Of a stretch of DNA of 64,000 nucleotides, positions 28,542 to 38,217 are shown one piece after another. The DNA lies in NCBI RefSeq assembly GCF_009758255.1, contig NZ_WSEN01000008.1, forward strand, positions 1 to 64,000. The letters are read 5' to 3'. This DNA is from Microbacterium sp. MAH-37 (GTDB lineage: Bacteria > Actinomycetota > Actinomycetes > Actinomycetales > Microbacteriaceae). Position 1 is the first letter of the stretch. Each line of letters starts with the position of its first letter. Made by a program: the position numbers and the translations under genes. The notes under the pieces are model-generated. The model saw only the letters and a list, made by a program, of their open reading frames with translations, did not search any database and was not told the DNA's origin.

Positions 28542-29544
28542 CAACATTCCGGTCGAGGGTGCGCCCACGACCGGCAGCATCCGCCGTCCGAAGACCACCG
28601 GCCTCGCCAAGGGGCCCGCGGCCCCCGGCGTCGCGAAAGTCGATCCGATCCTGGTGGCCGATGCCGTGCAGCGCCGCTTCGGCGGTCTCGTGGCCGTCGA
28701 CGTGGATCATCTCGAGATCCCCCGTGGGGCGATCACCGCGCTGATCGGTCCGAACGGAGCCGGCAAGACCACGCTGTTCAACCTGCTCTGCGGATTCGAC
28801 AAGCCGAATACCGGCACCTGGTCGTTCGACGGGCACAACCTCGCCGGGGTCCCGTCGTTCAAGGTCGCCCGCATGGGCCAGGTGCGCACGTTCCAGCTCA
28901 CGAAGTCCCTGTCGCTGCTGACCGTGCTCGAGAACATGAAGCTCGGCGCGCCCGGCCAGAAGGGCGAGCGGTTCTGGTCGAGCCTGTTCCCCGGCGCCTG
29001 GCGCAAGCAGGAGAAGGAGATCGAGGACCGCGCCCGCGAGTTGCTCGCCCGGTTCAAGCTCGACGCCAAGGAGAAGGACTTCGCGGCATCCCTCTCGGGA
29101 GGGCAGCGCAAGCTGCTCGAGATGGCGCGCGCGCTGATGAGCGACCCCGCCCTGGTGATGCTCGACGAGCCGATGGCCGGGGTGAACCCGGCGCTCACGC
29201 AGTCGCTGCTGGACCACATCCTCGATCTGAAGGACCGCGGCATGACCGTGCTCTTCGTCGAGCACGACATGCACATGGTGCGGCACATCGCCGACTGGGT
29301 CGTCGTGATGGCCGAGGGCCGCGTGGTCGCTGAGGGTCCGCCGGAGGACGTCATGGAGGATCCGGCCGTCGTCGACGCCTACCTCGGCGCCCACCAGGAT
29401 CTCGACCTCGGGGTCGTCACCGGCCGCCTCACCGTGGTCGACCAGGAGTCCGCAGAGCGGGCGATCCGCCTGCGCGAGAAGATCGAAGCCGAGGCGGAGG
29501 CCGAGCTCGAGGCCGAGGACGCCGGCGAGGAGGAGAAGTCATGA
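28531..29544 (+). CDS. livG: branched-chain amino acid ABC transporter ATP-binding protein
   Basis: A 337-residue ATPase. Walker A is GPNGAGKTT (about 74-82), the signature is LSGGQRKLLEMARALM, Walker B is LVMLDEPMAGVNP, and the H-loop is in VEHDMHMV. It is longer than usual at both ends: about 38 residues before the ABC fold and an acidic Glu/Ala tail (EAEAEAELEAEDAGEEE). The start is TTG 28531 with GGAG 9 bases before it, inside the end of livM. Confidence 0.93.
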   Translation: MSSDNIPVEGAPTTGSIRRPKTTGLAKGPAAPGVAKVDPILVADAVQRRFGGLVAVDVDHLEIPRGAITALIGPNGAGKTTLFNLLCGFDKPNTGTWSFDGHNLAGVPSFKVARMGQVRTFQLTKSLSLLTVLENMKLGAPGQKGERFWSSLFPGAWRKQEKEIEDRARELLARFKLDAKEKDFAASLSGGQRKLLEMARALMSDPALVMLDEPMAGVNPALTQSLLDHILDLKDRGMTVLFVEHDMHMVRHIADWVVVMAEGRVVAEGPPEDVMEDPAVVDAYLGAHQDLDLGVVTGRLTVVDQESAERAIRLREKIEAEAEAELEAEDAGEEEKS

Positions 29545-30329
29545 CGGATGCCACTTCGACGGGCCTTTCGACGGGCTCAGCGACCCAGGGCGACGACCGC
29601 GAGGTCATCGTCGAGCTGACCGATGTGCACGCCGGCTACCTGCCCGGCGTGAACATCCTCAACGGTGCGAACCTCGTCGCACGCCAGGGCGAGCTGATCG
29701 GCATCATCGGACCGAACGGTGCCGGCAAGTCCACGCTGCTGAAGTCGATCTTCGGCATGGTCAACGTGCGCTCCGGCGACATCACCGTGAAGGGCGAGAG
29801 CATCGTCGGCCTCAAAGCCGACAAACTCGTCAAGCGCGGGGTCGCCTTCGTGCCGCAGACCAACAACGTGTTCCCGTCGCTGTCGATCGCGGAGAACCTG
29901 CAGATGGGGCTCTACCAGAACCCCAGGATCTACAACGAGCGTCTGGAGTTCGTCACCGGCATCTTCGCCGAGCTGGGCAAGCGCCTGAACCAGCGCGCCG
30001 GCTCGCTCTCCGGCGGTGAGCGGCAGATGGTCGCGATGTCGCGCGCGCTGATGATGGATCCGTCCGTGCTGCTGTTGGACGAGCCGTCCGCCGGGCTGTC
30101 ACCGGTGCGCCAGGACGACGCGTTCATCCGCGTCTCGGACATCAACAAGGCCGGCGTGACGACCATCATGGTCGAGCAGAACGCCCGCCGCTGCCTGCAG
30201 ATCTGCGATCGCGGGTACGTGCTGGATCAAGGCCGTGACGCCTATGAGGGCACTGGCCGCGACCTGCTGAACGATCCGAAGGTCATCGGACTGTACCTCG
30301 GAACGCTCGGCCAGGAGGACGCCGCCTGA
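29541..30329 (+). CDS. livF: branched-chain amino acid ABC transporter ATP-binding protein
   Basis: A 262-residue second ATPase. Walker A is GPNGAGKST, the signature is LSGGERQMVAMSRALM, and Walker B is VLLLDEPSAGLSP. The ATG overlaps the livG stop (ATGA). The first ~20 residues (MTDATSTGLSTGSATQGDD) are not conserved and are encoded by a CTTTCGACGGGCTCAGCGAC repeat, so the N terminus looks like a repeat insertion. Last gene of the operon. Confidence 0.93.
   Translation: MTDATSTGLSTGSATQGDDREVIVELTDVHAGYLPGVNILNGANLVARQGELIGIIGPNGAGKSTLLKSIFGMVNVRSGDITVKGESIVGLKADKLVKRGVAFVPQTNNVFPSLSIAENLQMGLYQNPRIYNERLEFVTGIFAELGKRLNQRAGSLSGGERQMVAMSRALMMDPSVLLLDEPSAGLSPVRQDDAFIRVSDINKAGVTTIMVEQNARRCLQICDRGYVLDQGRDAYEGTGRDLLNDPKVIGLYLGTLGQEDAA
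29564..29586 (+). repeat. short REP-like repeat inside the livF 5' end
   Basis: CTTTCGACGGGCTCAGCGAC flanked by C residues, in frame after the livF start. From memory this word belongs to a family frequent between genes of related Microbacteriaceae; here it is translated. Confidence 0.55.
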
Positions 30330-30358
30330 CCCGCTCCTCCCCTTTGCGGGGAGGGCAG

Positions 30359-30396
30359 CGAAGAGGCCCCGGATGCGAGCATCCGGGGCCTCTTCG
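30359..30396. terminator. bidirectional terminator between livF and the binding-protein gene
   Basis: An 18-bp inverted repeat (30359-30376 with 30379-30396) with effectively a CGAG loop. It contains GGATGC/GCATCC at the tip. It separates two convergent genes. A smaller GGGGAGG hairpin precedes it at about 30336-30355. Confidence 0.85.
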
Positions 30397-30401
30397 TGAT
30401 C

Positions 30402-31664
30402 TCAGTTGGTGCGCTCGACCTTGTTGTCAGCACCGTACTTGTAGATGCCGATCGTGGCACCCTGCGGGTCGCCGTTCTCGTCGAACGTGACGTCGCCGGA
30501 GTAGCCGTTGTAGTCGGCGGTGCCGCCGTCGTTGATGATCTTGGCGCAGTCGGCGAACGTGGTGCACGCCTTGCCGTCGCCCGATCCGCCGGAGACCTCC
30601 TGCATCTTCTTCGCGATGTCGGCGCCCTTCGTGGAGTTCGCCGCCAGCGAGGCGAGCGCCACGAGGACGACCGCGTCGTAGGCCTCACCCGCGTAGGTGA
30701 AGTCCTTCACCTCGGGGTTGCCCTCGCCGGTCCAGAACGTCTGCAGACGCTCGGTGAAGTCGTCGGCGAGCTTCGGGCCCGCCTTGGTGCCCTGAGCGCC
30801 CTCCAGCGAGACCGGGATGTCGGTTCCGTAGTCGGACAGGTTGCCGTCGACCATGTAGAACTTGTCGGCCGAGATGCCGGCGTTCACCAGCAGCGGCGCG
30901 ATGGTCTTGAACTGCTCGAACGAGACGATCGCGACGGCATCCGGGTTGGCTGCCTTGATCGTCTCGACCTGCGCGTCGAACTGCGCGTCTCCGACGTTGA
31001 AGGACGCCTCGGCGACCACCTCGCCGCCGGTGCTCTCGAACGTCTGCTTGATCGCGGCGTCGAGGCCGGTGCCGTAGGCGTCGTTCTGGTAGATGATGCC
31101 GAGCGACTTGTGCCCGTCCTCGGCGATCAGGTTGCCCAGGACCTCGCCCTGCAGCAGATCGCTCGGAGCGGTGCGGAAGTACAGCCCCTTGTCGTCCCAC
31201 GCGGTGAAGTCCGGTGAGGTGTTCGACGCCGAGATCTGCAGGATGCCTGCGGACACGTTGCCGTCGAGGATCAGCTTCGACACACCGGATGCCGCGGCGC
31301 CGACCATGGCGGTCACGCCGGCGCCCTGGAGCTTCGTGATCGAGGTCTCGTAGGCCTTGGTGTCGGTGTCGCCCTCGTCCTCGGCGGTCAGGTCGATGGT
31401 GATGCCGGCCTTGGCCTCGTTGATCTCCTGCACGGCCAGTCCGACGCCCGACTCCATGGGCGGGCCGAGGAATGCCAGCGAGCCGGTCTGCGGCAGCAGC
31501 GAACCGAGCTTGAGGGTGAGGTCAGCGGCCGGCTTGTCGCCGCCCTTGTCGCCGTCTCCGCTGTCGCTCGGCGTGCTGCAGCCCGCCAGGACGAGCGCTG
31601 TGGCGCTGGCCAGCGCGATGCCGGCGAAGATCCGCGTCTTTCGCGAAGTCCTCAGTGCGTTCAT
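30402..31664 (-). CDS. livK: branched-chain amino acid ABC transporter substrate-binding lipoprotein
   Basis: A 420-residue periplasmic-type binding protein of the LivJ/LivK family. It has a lipoprotein signal peptide with lipobox LAGC at about residues 26-29 and a Ser/Gly/Asp linker. The mature part begins LTLKLGSLLPQTGSLAFLGPPM. It would deliver ligands to LivHMGF. It is convergent with the liv operon, so it has its own promoter and may be expressed at a different level. AAGGGAG lies before the ATG. Confidence 0.9.
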   Translation of the reverse strand: MNALRTSRKTRIFAGIALASATALVLAGCSTPSDSGDGDKGGDKPAADLTLKLGSLLPQTGSLAFLGPPMESGVGLAVQEINEAKAGITIDLTAEDEGDTDTKAYETSITKLQGAGVTAMVGAAASGVSKLILDGNVSAGILQISASNTSPDFTAWDDKGLYFRTAPSDLLQGEVLGNLIAEDGHKSLGIIYQNDAYGTGLDAAIKQTFESTGGEVVAEASFNVGDAQFDAQVETIKAANPDAVAIVSFEQFKTIAPLLVNAGISADKFYMVDGNLSDYGTDIPVSLEGAQGTKAGPKLADDFTERLQTFWTGEGNPEVKDFTYAGEAYDAVVLVALASLAANSTKGADIAKKMQEVSGGSGDGKACTTFADCAKIINDGGTADYNGYSGDVTFDENGDPQGATIGIYKYGADNKVERTN

Positions 31665-31763
31665 GGTGCTCCCTTGCTAAATGAACGTGGTCGACCCACC
31701 TTCGGGTGTATCCACACTAAGCGGTGCCGCACGCCATTTGGATTGCGGTGCGTTAACGATCCG

Positions 31764-32684
31764 TCAGACCAGTTCGACCGGGCCGGTGGCCGTGTTCGCA
31801 CGCCCGCGCCGCGCCGCCAGCACGATGTCCAGCACGAAGACGGCGATCGCGATCCACACCAGCACGAACCCTGCCCAGCGCTCCGGGGGCATCGGCTCGC
31901 CGAGCAGCAGCCAGCCGACCAGGAACTGCATCACCGGGGTGATGAACTGGATCATGCCGACCAGGGTCAGGTCGACGCGCCTGGTGCCCGCCGCGAACAT
32001 CAGCAGCGGGATGGCGGTGGCGACGCCGGCGAACGACACCAGCACCGTGTTCAGCACACCGGAGTTGCCGTAGGTGATGCCGCCGTCCTGGGCGACGGAG
32101 AACAGGATCACGGCGGCGATGGGGATGAGCCAGAACGACTCGAGGGTCAGCCCGCTGGTGGCGTCCACTGCGGGGCCGATCTTCTTCTTCACGAGGCCGT
32201 AGACGCCGAACGATCCGGTCAGCGAGAGCGCGATCCACGGGAAGGTCCCGTGCGCGACGATGATCACGATCACGGCGAGCGCGGCGATGCCGATCGCCAC
32301 CCACTGCAGCCGGCGGATCCGCTCGTGCAGCACGAGCACGCCCAGCAGCACCATCGTGATCGGGTTGATGAAGTAGCCCAGGCTGGTCTCGACGACCTGG
32401 TCGTTCAGCGTGGCGAGGACGAAGACCTGCCAGTTGATGTAGATCAGCACACCGGCGAGGGCGGTGAGACCGAGCAGCTTGGGCTGCCTGACGACCGCGA
32501 TCAGCGCTGGCCAGCCGCGGGTGACGGTGAGCAGCAGGATGCAGAACACCAGCGAGAGCAGCACGCGCCAGGCGACGAGTTCCCAGGGACCGATGGGCTT
32601 GAGTGCGATGAAGTACAGCGGCAGCACGCCCCAGATCAGGTACGCACCGACGGTGTACAGCACCCCCGCGGTCTTCGAGCTCAC
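31764..32684 (-). CDS. rarD: EamA family transporter RarD
   Basis: A 306-residue drug/metabolite-superfamily protein with ten predicted helices in two EamA repeats. The RarD start is GVLYTVGAYLIWGVLPLYFIALKPIGPWELVAWRV. RarD proteins are presumed exporters; the substrate is unproven, although chloramphenicol sensitivity was reported in the founding work. The GTG is 6 bases after TAGGCT. Confidence 0.9.
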   Translation of the reverse strand: MSSKTAGVLYTVGAYLIWGVLPLYFIALKPIGPWELVAWRVLLSLVFCILLLTVTRGWPALIAVVRQPKLLGLTALAGVLIYINWQVFVLATLNDQVVETSLGYFINPITMVLLGVLVLHERIRRLQWVAIGIAALAVIVIIVAHGTFPWIALSLTGSFGVYGLVKKKIGPAVDATSGLTLESFWLIPIAAVILFSVAQDGGITYGNSGVLNTVLVSFAGVATAIPLLMFAAGTRRVDLTLVGMIQFITPVMQFLVGWLLLGEPMPPERWAGFVLVWIAIAVFVLDIVLAARRGRANTATGPVELV

Positions 32685-32690
32685 CGCTAA

Positions 32691-32696
32691 AGCCTA
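32691..32696 (-). promoter_or_regulatory. -10 box for rarD
   Basis: TAGGCT, 6 bases, GTG 32684. Confidence 0.5.
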
Positions 32697-32811
32697 CGTC
32701 CGCGCCGGAGCGACGCCGGACACAGGCTCTATCGCGCGGGCGGCGATGGGGGTATGGTGTGAGGGTTCGAAGCTGGACCCTGGGGGAGGGTTGGGGCGAC
32801 GGAGCATGTTC

Positions 32812-34650
32812 ATGAGGGAGTTCATGCTCGCGCTGGATGCGGGAACGAGCCGTTGGGAGGCGGCTGTTTCTTACCATTCGGCGTCGAGTGGGGAGATAGA
32901 AGTCGAGTCTGCCGAGATCGATGGCGGACCCGGGAGCACCGCGGTGCTCGGATTCGTGACGGACGACGGTGACGTCGTCTTCGGACACGAGGCCGAGAAG
33001 CGTGGCGTGCGCGCACCGGACCGGCTGATCCGCGGGTTCACCCGCGAAGTCGGTGACGATGCGCCGGTGGTCGTCGGCGGTTTCGCGGCGACGCCGGCGG
33101 AGTTCGTCGCGCGTCTGGCGCGCTGGATCGTTGACGACGTGTCCGCGCAGCACGACGCCGCGCCGGCCGCTGTCGTGCTCGTGCATCCCGCAGAGTGGTC
33201 GGGCCACCGCCTGGCCGCCGTGCACGCGGCGCTGCGCGCGGTGGGGCTGGGCGACGTGGCGATGATGCGCGCGCCGATCGCCGCCGTGCACGGGCATCCG
33301 CCGCAGGCATCCGAGGAGGCGCGCACGGTCGTCGTCTACGACCTCGGCGGCGACGGGTTCCGTGCGACGGTCGTCCAGCAGGACGCGGAGCGGCTGCGCT
33401 GCGTCGGCGAATCCGTCGCTCTGCCCGATGTCGGCGGCGACGATCTCGACGACGCCCTGCTCGTGCACGTGCTGCGGATGGCGGGAGCGGATCTCGCGGC
33501 GGCAGTCGCGCCCGACCGCCGCGCGGCGCTCGCGGACCTGCGCAGCGCCGTCACGTCGGCGAAGGAGTCGCTGTCGAGCGACGCGGATGCCGCGGTGCCG
33601 GTGCGGCTGCCCTCGCTCGAGACGAGCGTGCGGATCACCCGCTCCGAGTTCGAGTCGATGGCGGGCCCGATGCTGGAGCGCACGCTTGATGCCACCGAGG
33701 CTGCCATCGACGCGGCGGGTCTCTCGACCCGGGCGATAGACGCCATCGTGCTGGCGGGCGGCTCCTCCCGCATCCCGCTGGTCGCACAGCGGCTGTCGGA
33801 GCGATTCGATCGGCCGCTGCTCGCGGACGACGACCCGGGGGCGACCATCGCGCGGGGCGCCGCCCGGGCGGCGGGCGCCTATCTGCTGCCTTCCGCCGCG
33901 ACAGCGGCCGTCACCGAGACCCCGATCACCGAGACGCCGATCGCCGAAGACCCCGGCGACGACGACGAGGATGCCGCGGCGCCGACGCGCCGTCCGCGCC
34001 CCGGGCTCGTCCCGGCGTTCTCCCTGGGCACCGCGGCCGTGCTGGTCGCGGGCGGCCTGATCCTCGCCGCCACCACTCCGGCGGGCGAGCGGGCGGGCGC
34101 GGATGAAGCCACCGGCGCAGGCTCGACGCACAGCACGGTCATGCCGCCGCGGAACGCGGCGTTCATCGGCGTGCTCTCTGCCGAGCCCGATGCGAGCGAC
34201 GGACCTGACACCGCGCAAGCCGCGGAGCGCCTCGATGGCCGGGAGCCCGGACCCGTCCAGGAGACCGGTGCACCCGAGCGCAGCGGAGGCTCCGCATCTG
34301 CAGAGGACAGCTCCGGCGGCGGATCGCCGGGTACCGGGACGAGCGCACCGGCGCCGGCACCGCAACCGTCTCAGCCGGCATCCGACCCCGCACCCGTGGA
34401 CGCGGCGCCACCCGCCGCCGAGCCGGCCCCGGAACCGACCACGGACCCCGTGCCCGCGCCGGAGCCGACGACCGATCCGGCGCCGGTCCCCGATCCCGAG
34501 CCGACCGGCGATCCGGCACCGTCCGGCGATCCGGCGCCTCCGCCGCAACCCGCCAGCGATCCGGCGCCCGCGCCGGAACCCACCAGCGACCCGGCCCCGG
34601 CGCCCGAGCAGAGCGTCGCACCGGCAGCGACCGAGGCTCCGGCTCCCTGA
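32812..34650 (+). CDS. membrane-anchored Hsp70-like ATPase
   Basis: A 612-residue protein with an actin/Hsp70 ATPase (about 1-365). Phosphate 1 is LALDAGTSRWEAAV, phosphate 2 is VVVYDLGGDGFRATVV (near 173), and the adenosine motif is VLAGGSSRIPLVAQRL (near 313). There is no substrate-binding domain. One membrane helix follows (about 401-418), then an outside tail rich in Pro, Asp and Glu (from about 510, PEPTTDPAP-type repeats). It resembles membrane Hsp70-like proteins of actinobacteria. It is first in an operon with the LuxR regulator and the IniB-like gene. Three in-frame ATGs (32806, 32812, 32824) are possible; GGAG favours 32812. Confidence 0.85.
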   Translation: MREFMLALDAGTSRWEAAVSYHSASSGEIEVESAEIDGGPGSTAVLGFVTDDGDVVFGHEAEKRGVRAPDRLIRGFTREVGDDAPVVVGGFAATPAEFVARLARWIVDDVSAQHDAAPAAVVLVHPAEWSGHRLAAVHAALRAVGLGDVAMMRAPIAAVHGHPPQASEEARTVVVYDLGGDGFRATVVQQDAERLRCVGESVALPDVGGDDLDDALLVHVLRMAGADLAAAVAPDRRAALADLRSAVTSAKESLSSDADAAVPVRLPSLETSVRITRSEFESMAGPMLERTLDATEAAIDAAGLSTRAIDAIVLAGGSSRIPLVAQRLSERFDRPLLADDDPGATIARGAARAAGAYLLPSAATAAVTETPITETPIAEDPGDDDEDAAAPTRRPRPGLVPAFSLGTAAVLVAGGLILAATTPAGERAGADEATGAGSTHSTVMPPRNAAFIGVLSAEPDASDGPDTAQAAERLDGREPGPVQETGAPERSGGSASAEDSSGGGSPGTGTSAPAPAPQPSQPASDPAPVDAAPPAAEPAPEPTTDPVPAPEPTTDPAPVPDPEPTGDPAPSGDPAPPPQPASDPAPAPEPTSDPAPAPEQSVAPAATEAPAP

Positions 34651-34674
34651 GCCGGCCACGCGGTCTCGATCATC

Positions 34675-37209
34675 ATGTCGCTCGTAGACGTGACATCCAT
34701 GACGCCGCGCTCCGGCGTGCGCCCTCCTGTGCTGGCGGGCCTCCGGCGGCCCGAGCTCGATGTGCGCAACCCGACGCCGAGAGCGCTGCTGGTGGGCGGC
34801 GCCGGGTCGGGCAAGTCCACGGCGCTGGCTCACCTGTACGCCCTCTTCGAGAGCGACTCCCGACAGGCGGTGCTCGCGCACGGCGCGACCGCCGATCTGT
34901 CGGGCATCCCCGCCGATCACGTGCTGCTGGTCGACGATCCGCACCTGCTCGACGAACAGGGGCGCGATCTGCTCGATCAGCGGGCTCAGGACCCGCGCGC
35001 CGCGCTCATCGTCGCGAGCCGGCCCTGGCGAGTACCGGAGCAGGAGTCCGCGATCGCGCAGCGGCTGTCGCGCCACCTTCCGGCGGTGGTGCTGGGGTAC
35101 GCCTCACGAGCCGATGTGCTGGAGAGCCTCGACGGTGCATCCACGGCCTGCGTCGATCGCATCCTGTCGGCGACGCTCGGCATCTCGTGGCTGGTGTGGG
35201 AGGCGCTGCAGCGGCACGATCCGCGCGGATGTCCTGGCGGCGCCGCGCACGCCGATGTGGAGCGCGCCCTGCAGGAGTGCGTCGCGCAGCGCCTCGACAC
35301 CGTCGATCCGGTCATCCGGAGCGTCGTGGAGGAGGCGTGCGTCGATCCCGCGGGCCTCGCATCGACAGCCGACGCTGCCGCCGAGTTCGCTGTGATGCGG
35401 GCCTACGCCGAAGGTCTGCTGCAGCGGAACGGACGCCCGGCTCCGCTGGTGCGCAGCGCCGTGCTGGCCGTGATGCCCGCGCACCGGCTGCGGGAACTGA
35501 CTGGCCGCTTCGGCGATGACCTCGCCCGGCATGCCGCGGACGGCGACGGCGACCTGCCTGATCTGCCGAACGACGACCGGCTCGCCGCGATCCTGGTCGA
35601 GCAGGCCGACCGGCTGCTCGCAGCTCGACCGCAGCGTGCGGCCGCTCTCTATCGCGGCGCGGTGCGCTGCGGGGCGGAGGAGTCCGCCGTCGCCGGCCGC
35701 CGCGCGGAGGCGGCCTGGGCTGCCGGCGACATCGACGGGGCGGCCGCGATCGCGGAGTCCGCTCCCCCCGGCTCCTGCGACCGCGGCCGGCTCACCGATG
35801 TCTCGGCGGCCGTCTGGGCCGCACGCGGGATGATGCTGCAGGCCGACGCCGTGTACCGTGCGGATGCGCCGTCAGACGCGATCGCCGCGGCGCGCGCCGC
35901 GATCCCCGCGCTCGCGGTGGGCGCGTTCCGACCGCCCGCGGCCGCGACGGATCAGACGGCGCCGTCCGCCCTCGGCGTGTCGATGGACCTGCTGCACCGC
36001 GGCCTCGCCGCCTCTCTCGAGTCCGGCTGCTCCGAGGAGGTGCTGGCCGACCTGGTCCGCTCCGCGTCACTGTACACATCCGCCGGCACGGCATCGGCGA
36101 TCTGCGAACTGCCGGCCGTGATCGCCGCCGTCGTCGCGCTTAACCTCGGCGCGACTGCCACGGCCCAGGTCGTGCTCGACGACGCGATCGCCGGCGGACA
36201 CGGCGGCCCCTGGGCGGTGCGGCGGCTGCTGCTGTGGCGGGCATGGGTCGCCATGCAGCGCGCGCATCCCGCAGAGGCGCGCGAGTCGCTGGATCAGGCG
36301 CTCGCCGACGGATGCGCACTGTCGCCGCGCGATCAACTGCTCGCCCGCGCACTGCGCGTGGCGATCGCCCGCCGCTACGAGAGCGCCGCGGGGCTCGAAG
36401 CAGCCTGGCAGGAGGCCCGCGGCAGCATCCTGCGCACCGAGATCGACCTGTTCCTGGTGCATCCGCTGGCCGAGCTCGCGACCGCGGCCGCGCGCGTCGG
36501 CGACGCCGCCCGCATCCAGCCCGCCCTCGAGCGGGCGCTGGCGATCACCGCGCAACTGGGTGGGCCGTCGCTGTGGACCTGCCAGCTGCTCTGGGCCGGT
36601 ATCCAGCAGGGCATCCTGACGAACGCTCCGGAGAGTCTCGCACCGCATGCCAAGGCTCTGGTGGCGGCATCCGCCACCGACCCCGTCGCCGCGGCCATGG
36701 CCCGCGCCGGACGGGTGTGGACCTCGGTGCTCGCCGGGAAGGTCGATCCGGATGCCGTCGAGGCCGCCGCACAGGGGCTCTCCTCGGCGGGCATGCGATG
36801 GGATGCCGCCCGGCTCGCCGGGCACGGCGCCGCGCGCAGCACCGACCGGCGCATCGCGGCCAGGCTGCTGGCGTGCGCACGTGAGCTGCATCCCGCCGAC
36901 GAGACGCGCAGGATCGCCGCCACGACCGACGAGGCCGCGAGCGGCGAGGTGCCCGCCGTGCCGACCGAGATGCTCAGCGAACGCGAGATCGAGGTCGCGC
37001 GCATGGTGCTGGACGGCAAGACCTACGCCGAGATCGGCGAGGCGATCTTCATCTCGCCGCGCACGGTCGAGCACCACATCGCCCACATCCGCCAGCGGCT
37101 GGGCGCGACCTCGCGGTCGGAGGTGCTGGGCAAGCTCCGCGTCCTGCTGGGCGCGGACGCCGGCGCAGGCACGCCGCAGCGATCGCAGATCACGGGGGAT
37201 CCCGCATGA
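34675..37209 (+). CDS. large LuxR-family ATPase regulator
   Basis: An 844-residue STAND/LAL-type regulator. Walker A is GGAGSGKST (41-49), Walker B is HVLLVDDPHLL (about 79-89). A long helical, TPR-like middle (about 250-740) follows. The C-terminal LuxR helix-turn-helix is LSEREIEVARMVLDGKTYAEIGEAIFISPRTVEHHIAHIRQRLG (about 765-808). It starts 24 bases after the Hsp70-like gene and probably controls this locus in response to a ligand or protein sensed by the middle region. Confidence 0.85.
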   Translation: MSLVDVTSMTPRSGVRPPVLAGLRRPELDVRNPTPRALLVGGAGSGKSTALAHLYALFESDSRQAVLAHGATADLSGIPADHVLLVDDPHLLDEQGRDLLDQRAQDPRAALIVASRPWRVPEQESAIAQRLSRHLPAVVLGYASRADVLESLDGASTACVDRILSATLGISWLVWEALQRHDPRGCPGGAAHADVERALQECVAQRLDTVDPVIRSVVEEACVDPAGLASTADAAAEFAVMRAYAEGLLQRNGRPAPLVRSAVLAVMPAHRLRELTGRFGDDLARHAADGDGDLPDLPNDDRLAAILVEQADRLLAARPQRAAALYRGAVRCGAEESAVAGRRAEAAWAAGDIDGAAAIAESAPPGSCDRGRLTDVSAAVWAARGMMLQADAVYRADAPSDAIAAARAAIPALAVGAFRPPAAATDQTAPSALGVSMDLLHRGLAASLESGCSEEVLADLVRSASLYTSAGTASAICELPAVIAAVVALNLGATATAQVVLDDAIAGGHGGPWAVRRLLLWRAWVAMQRAHPAEARESLDQALADGCALSPRDQLLARALRVAIARRYESAAGLEAAWQEARGSILRTEIDLFLVHPLAELATAAARVGDAARIQPALERALAITAQLGGPSLWTCQLLWAGIQQGILTNAPESLAPHAKALVAASATDPVAAAMARAGRVWTSVLAGKVDPDAVEAAAQGLSSAGMRWDAARLAGHGAARSTDRRIAARLLACARELHPADETRRIAATTDEAASGEVPAVPTEMLSEREIEVARMVLDGKTYAEIGEAIFISPRTVEHHIAHIRQRLGATSRSEVLGKLRVLLGADAGAGTPQRSQITGDPA

Positions 37210-37374
37210 CCCCCGTCGAAGCCCCCACCGGTATCGGGGCCACCCCCGATCCCCTGGCGGCGCATCGCGATTACGCTTCTGGCATCGATGTGATCCTCCA
37301 TGTGCGGGGATCTGAGCAGGCACCGCGAGGGGACGCGCGATGCCGATGGATCGAAGTGTTTAAGGGGGCCACTG

Positions 37375-38217
37375 ATGATCTCACCAGTCGAGACGATCGC
37401 GGATGCGCTGATCGCATTCATTCTGAGTCTGCTGCGCGACCCGGACGCCGCGGAGGACTTCGTCGCGCATCCGCAGTCGACGATGGACGGACACGGGCTC
37501 GGCGGCGTCTGCCGCGCAGACCTGCAGGCGGTGGCGCCGGTGATCATCGATCACCCGTCGGTCGTGCAGCATCCGAATCCGCCGTCGCACCCGCATCCGC
37601 ATGACACGGACGTCGTGAACGACATCGTGCGCATGGTGCAGCAGTTCACCACGATCGATGCGCGGTCGACGGTCGTCGACCAGTCCGTGAACCAGAACAT
37701 CTGGACCGAGGGCGGCGACGTCACGCAGGTGTTCGACCAGGACGCCGTGGTGGCGTCCGGTGATGACGCGATCGCCGCCGGCGACGACGCGACCACGGTG
37801 GATTCCGACGTCGACGTCACCGTCGGCGACGTGTCGGTCGGCAACGAGACCAACACCGGCAGTCACAACACCACCGGCGATCCCGACGACGCGGACGCCG
37901 AGGACACGGATGCTGCGGCCGCAGGCGCCGCGGGCGGCGGGACCGACGGAGACGCCGGCGCAGCCGCGGGCGACGCGGTGCACGACGCTGTGGACGCCGC
38001 CACGACAGCCGCCGGGGCGCCGACCGCCGACGCCCCGGATCCGGTGGCAGCGAGCGCCCCGGCGGCCCCCGCCGCTCCGGCGGACGTGCCGGAGCCGGCC
38101 GATCTGCTCGAGAGCGACATGACCGCTCCGTCCGGCGGAGACGCCTACGACGCGGATGCGGCGAGCGCCGCCATTGCCGACGAACCCGCCATCGAGGATC
38201 CGCTCGACGATGACTGA
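37375..38217 (+). CDS. IniB-like protein with IniB N-terminal domain
   Basis: A 280-residue protein. Residues 1-60 (ADALIAFILSLLRDPDAAED and the following VAHPQSTMDGHGLGG stretch) match the IniB N-terminal domain of actinobacteria. A core follows (about 90-160): IDARSTVVDQSVNQNI, VASGDDAIAAGDD and VTVGDVSVGN. A similar core is in the second IniB-like protein at 42508. The rest is Asp/Ala-rich and probably disordered. No signal peptide is seen. In mycobacteria iniB heads the iniBAC operon induced by cell-wall inhibitors. GGGGG precedes ATG 37375. Confidence 0.82.
   Translation: MISPVETIADALIAFILSLLRDPDAAEDFVAHPQSTMDGHGLGGVCRADLQAVAPVIIDHPSVVQHPNPPSHPHPHDTDVVNDIVRMVQQFTTIDARSTVVDQSVNQNIWTEGGDVTQVFDQDAVVASGDDAIAAGDDATTVDSDVDVTVGDVSVGNETNTGSHNTTGDPDDADAEDTDAAAAGAAGGGTDGDAGAAAGDAVHDAVDAATTAAGAPTADAPDPVAASAPAAPAAPADVPEPADLLESDMTAPSGGDAYDADAASAAIADEPAIEDPLDDD

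Noticed and set aside
31753..35076. 1107-codon minus-strand open frame across rarD and the Hsp70-like gene
   Set aside because: It spans two real genes antisense and contains no recognisable motif.
37206..37604. Frame overlapping the luxR end and IniB-like start
   Set aside because: It is out of frame with the conserved IniB N-terminal domain and has no family resemblance.
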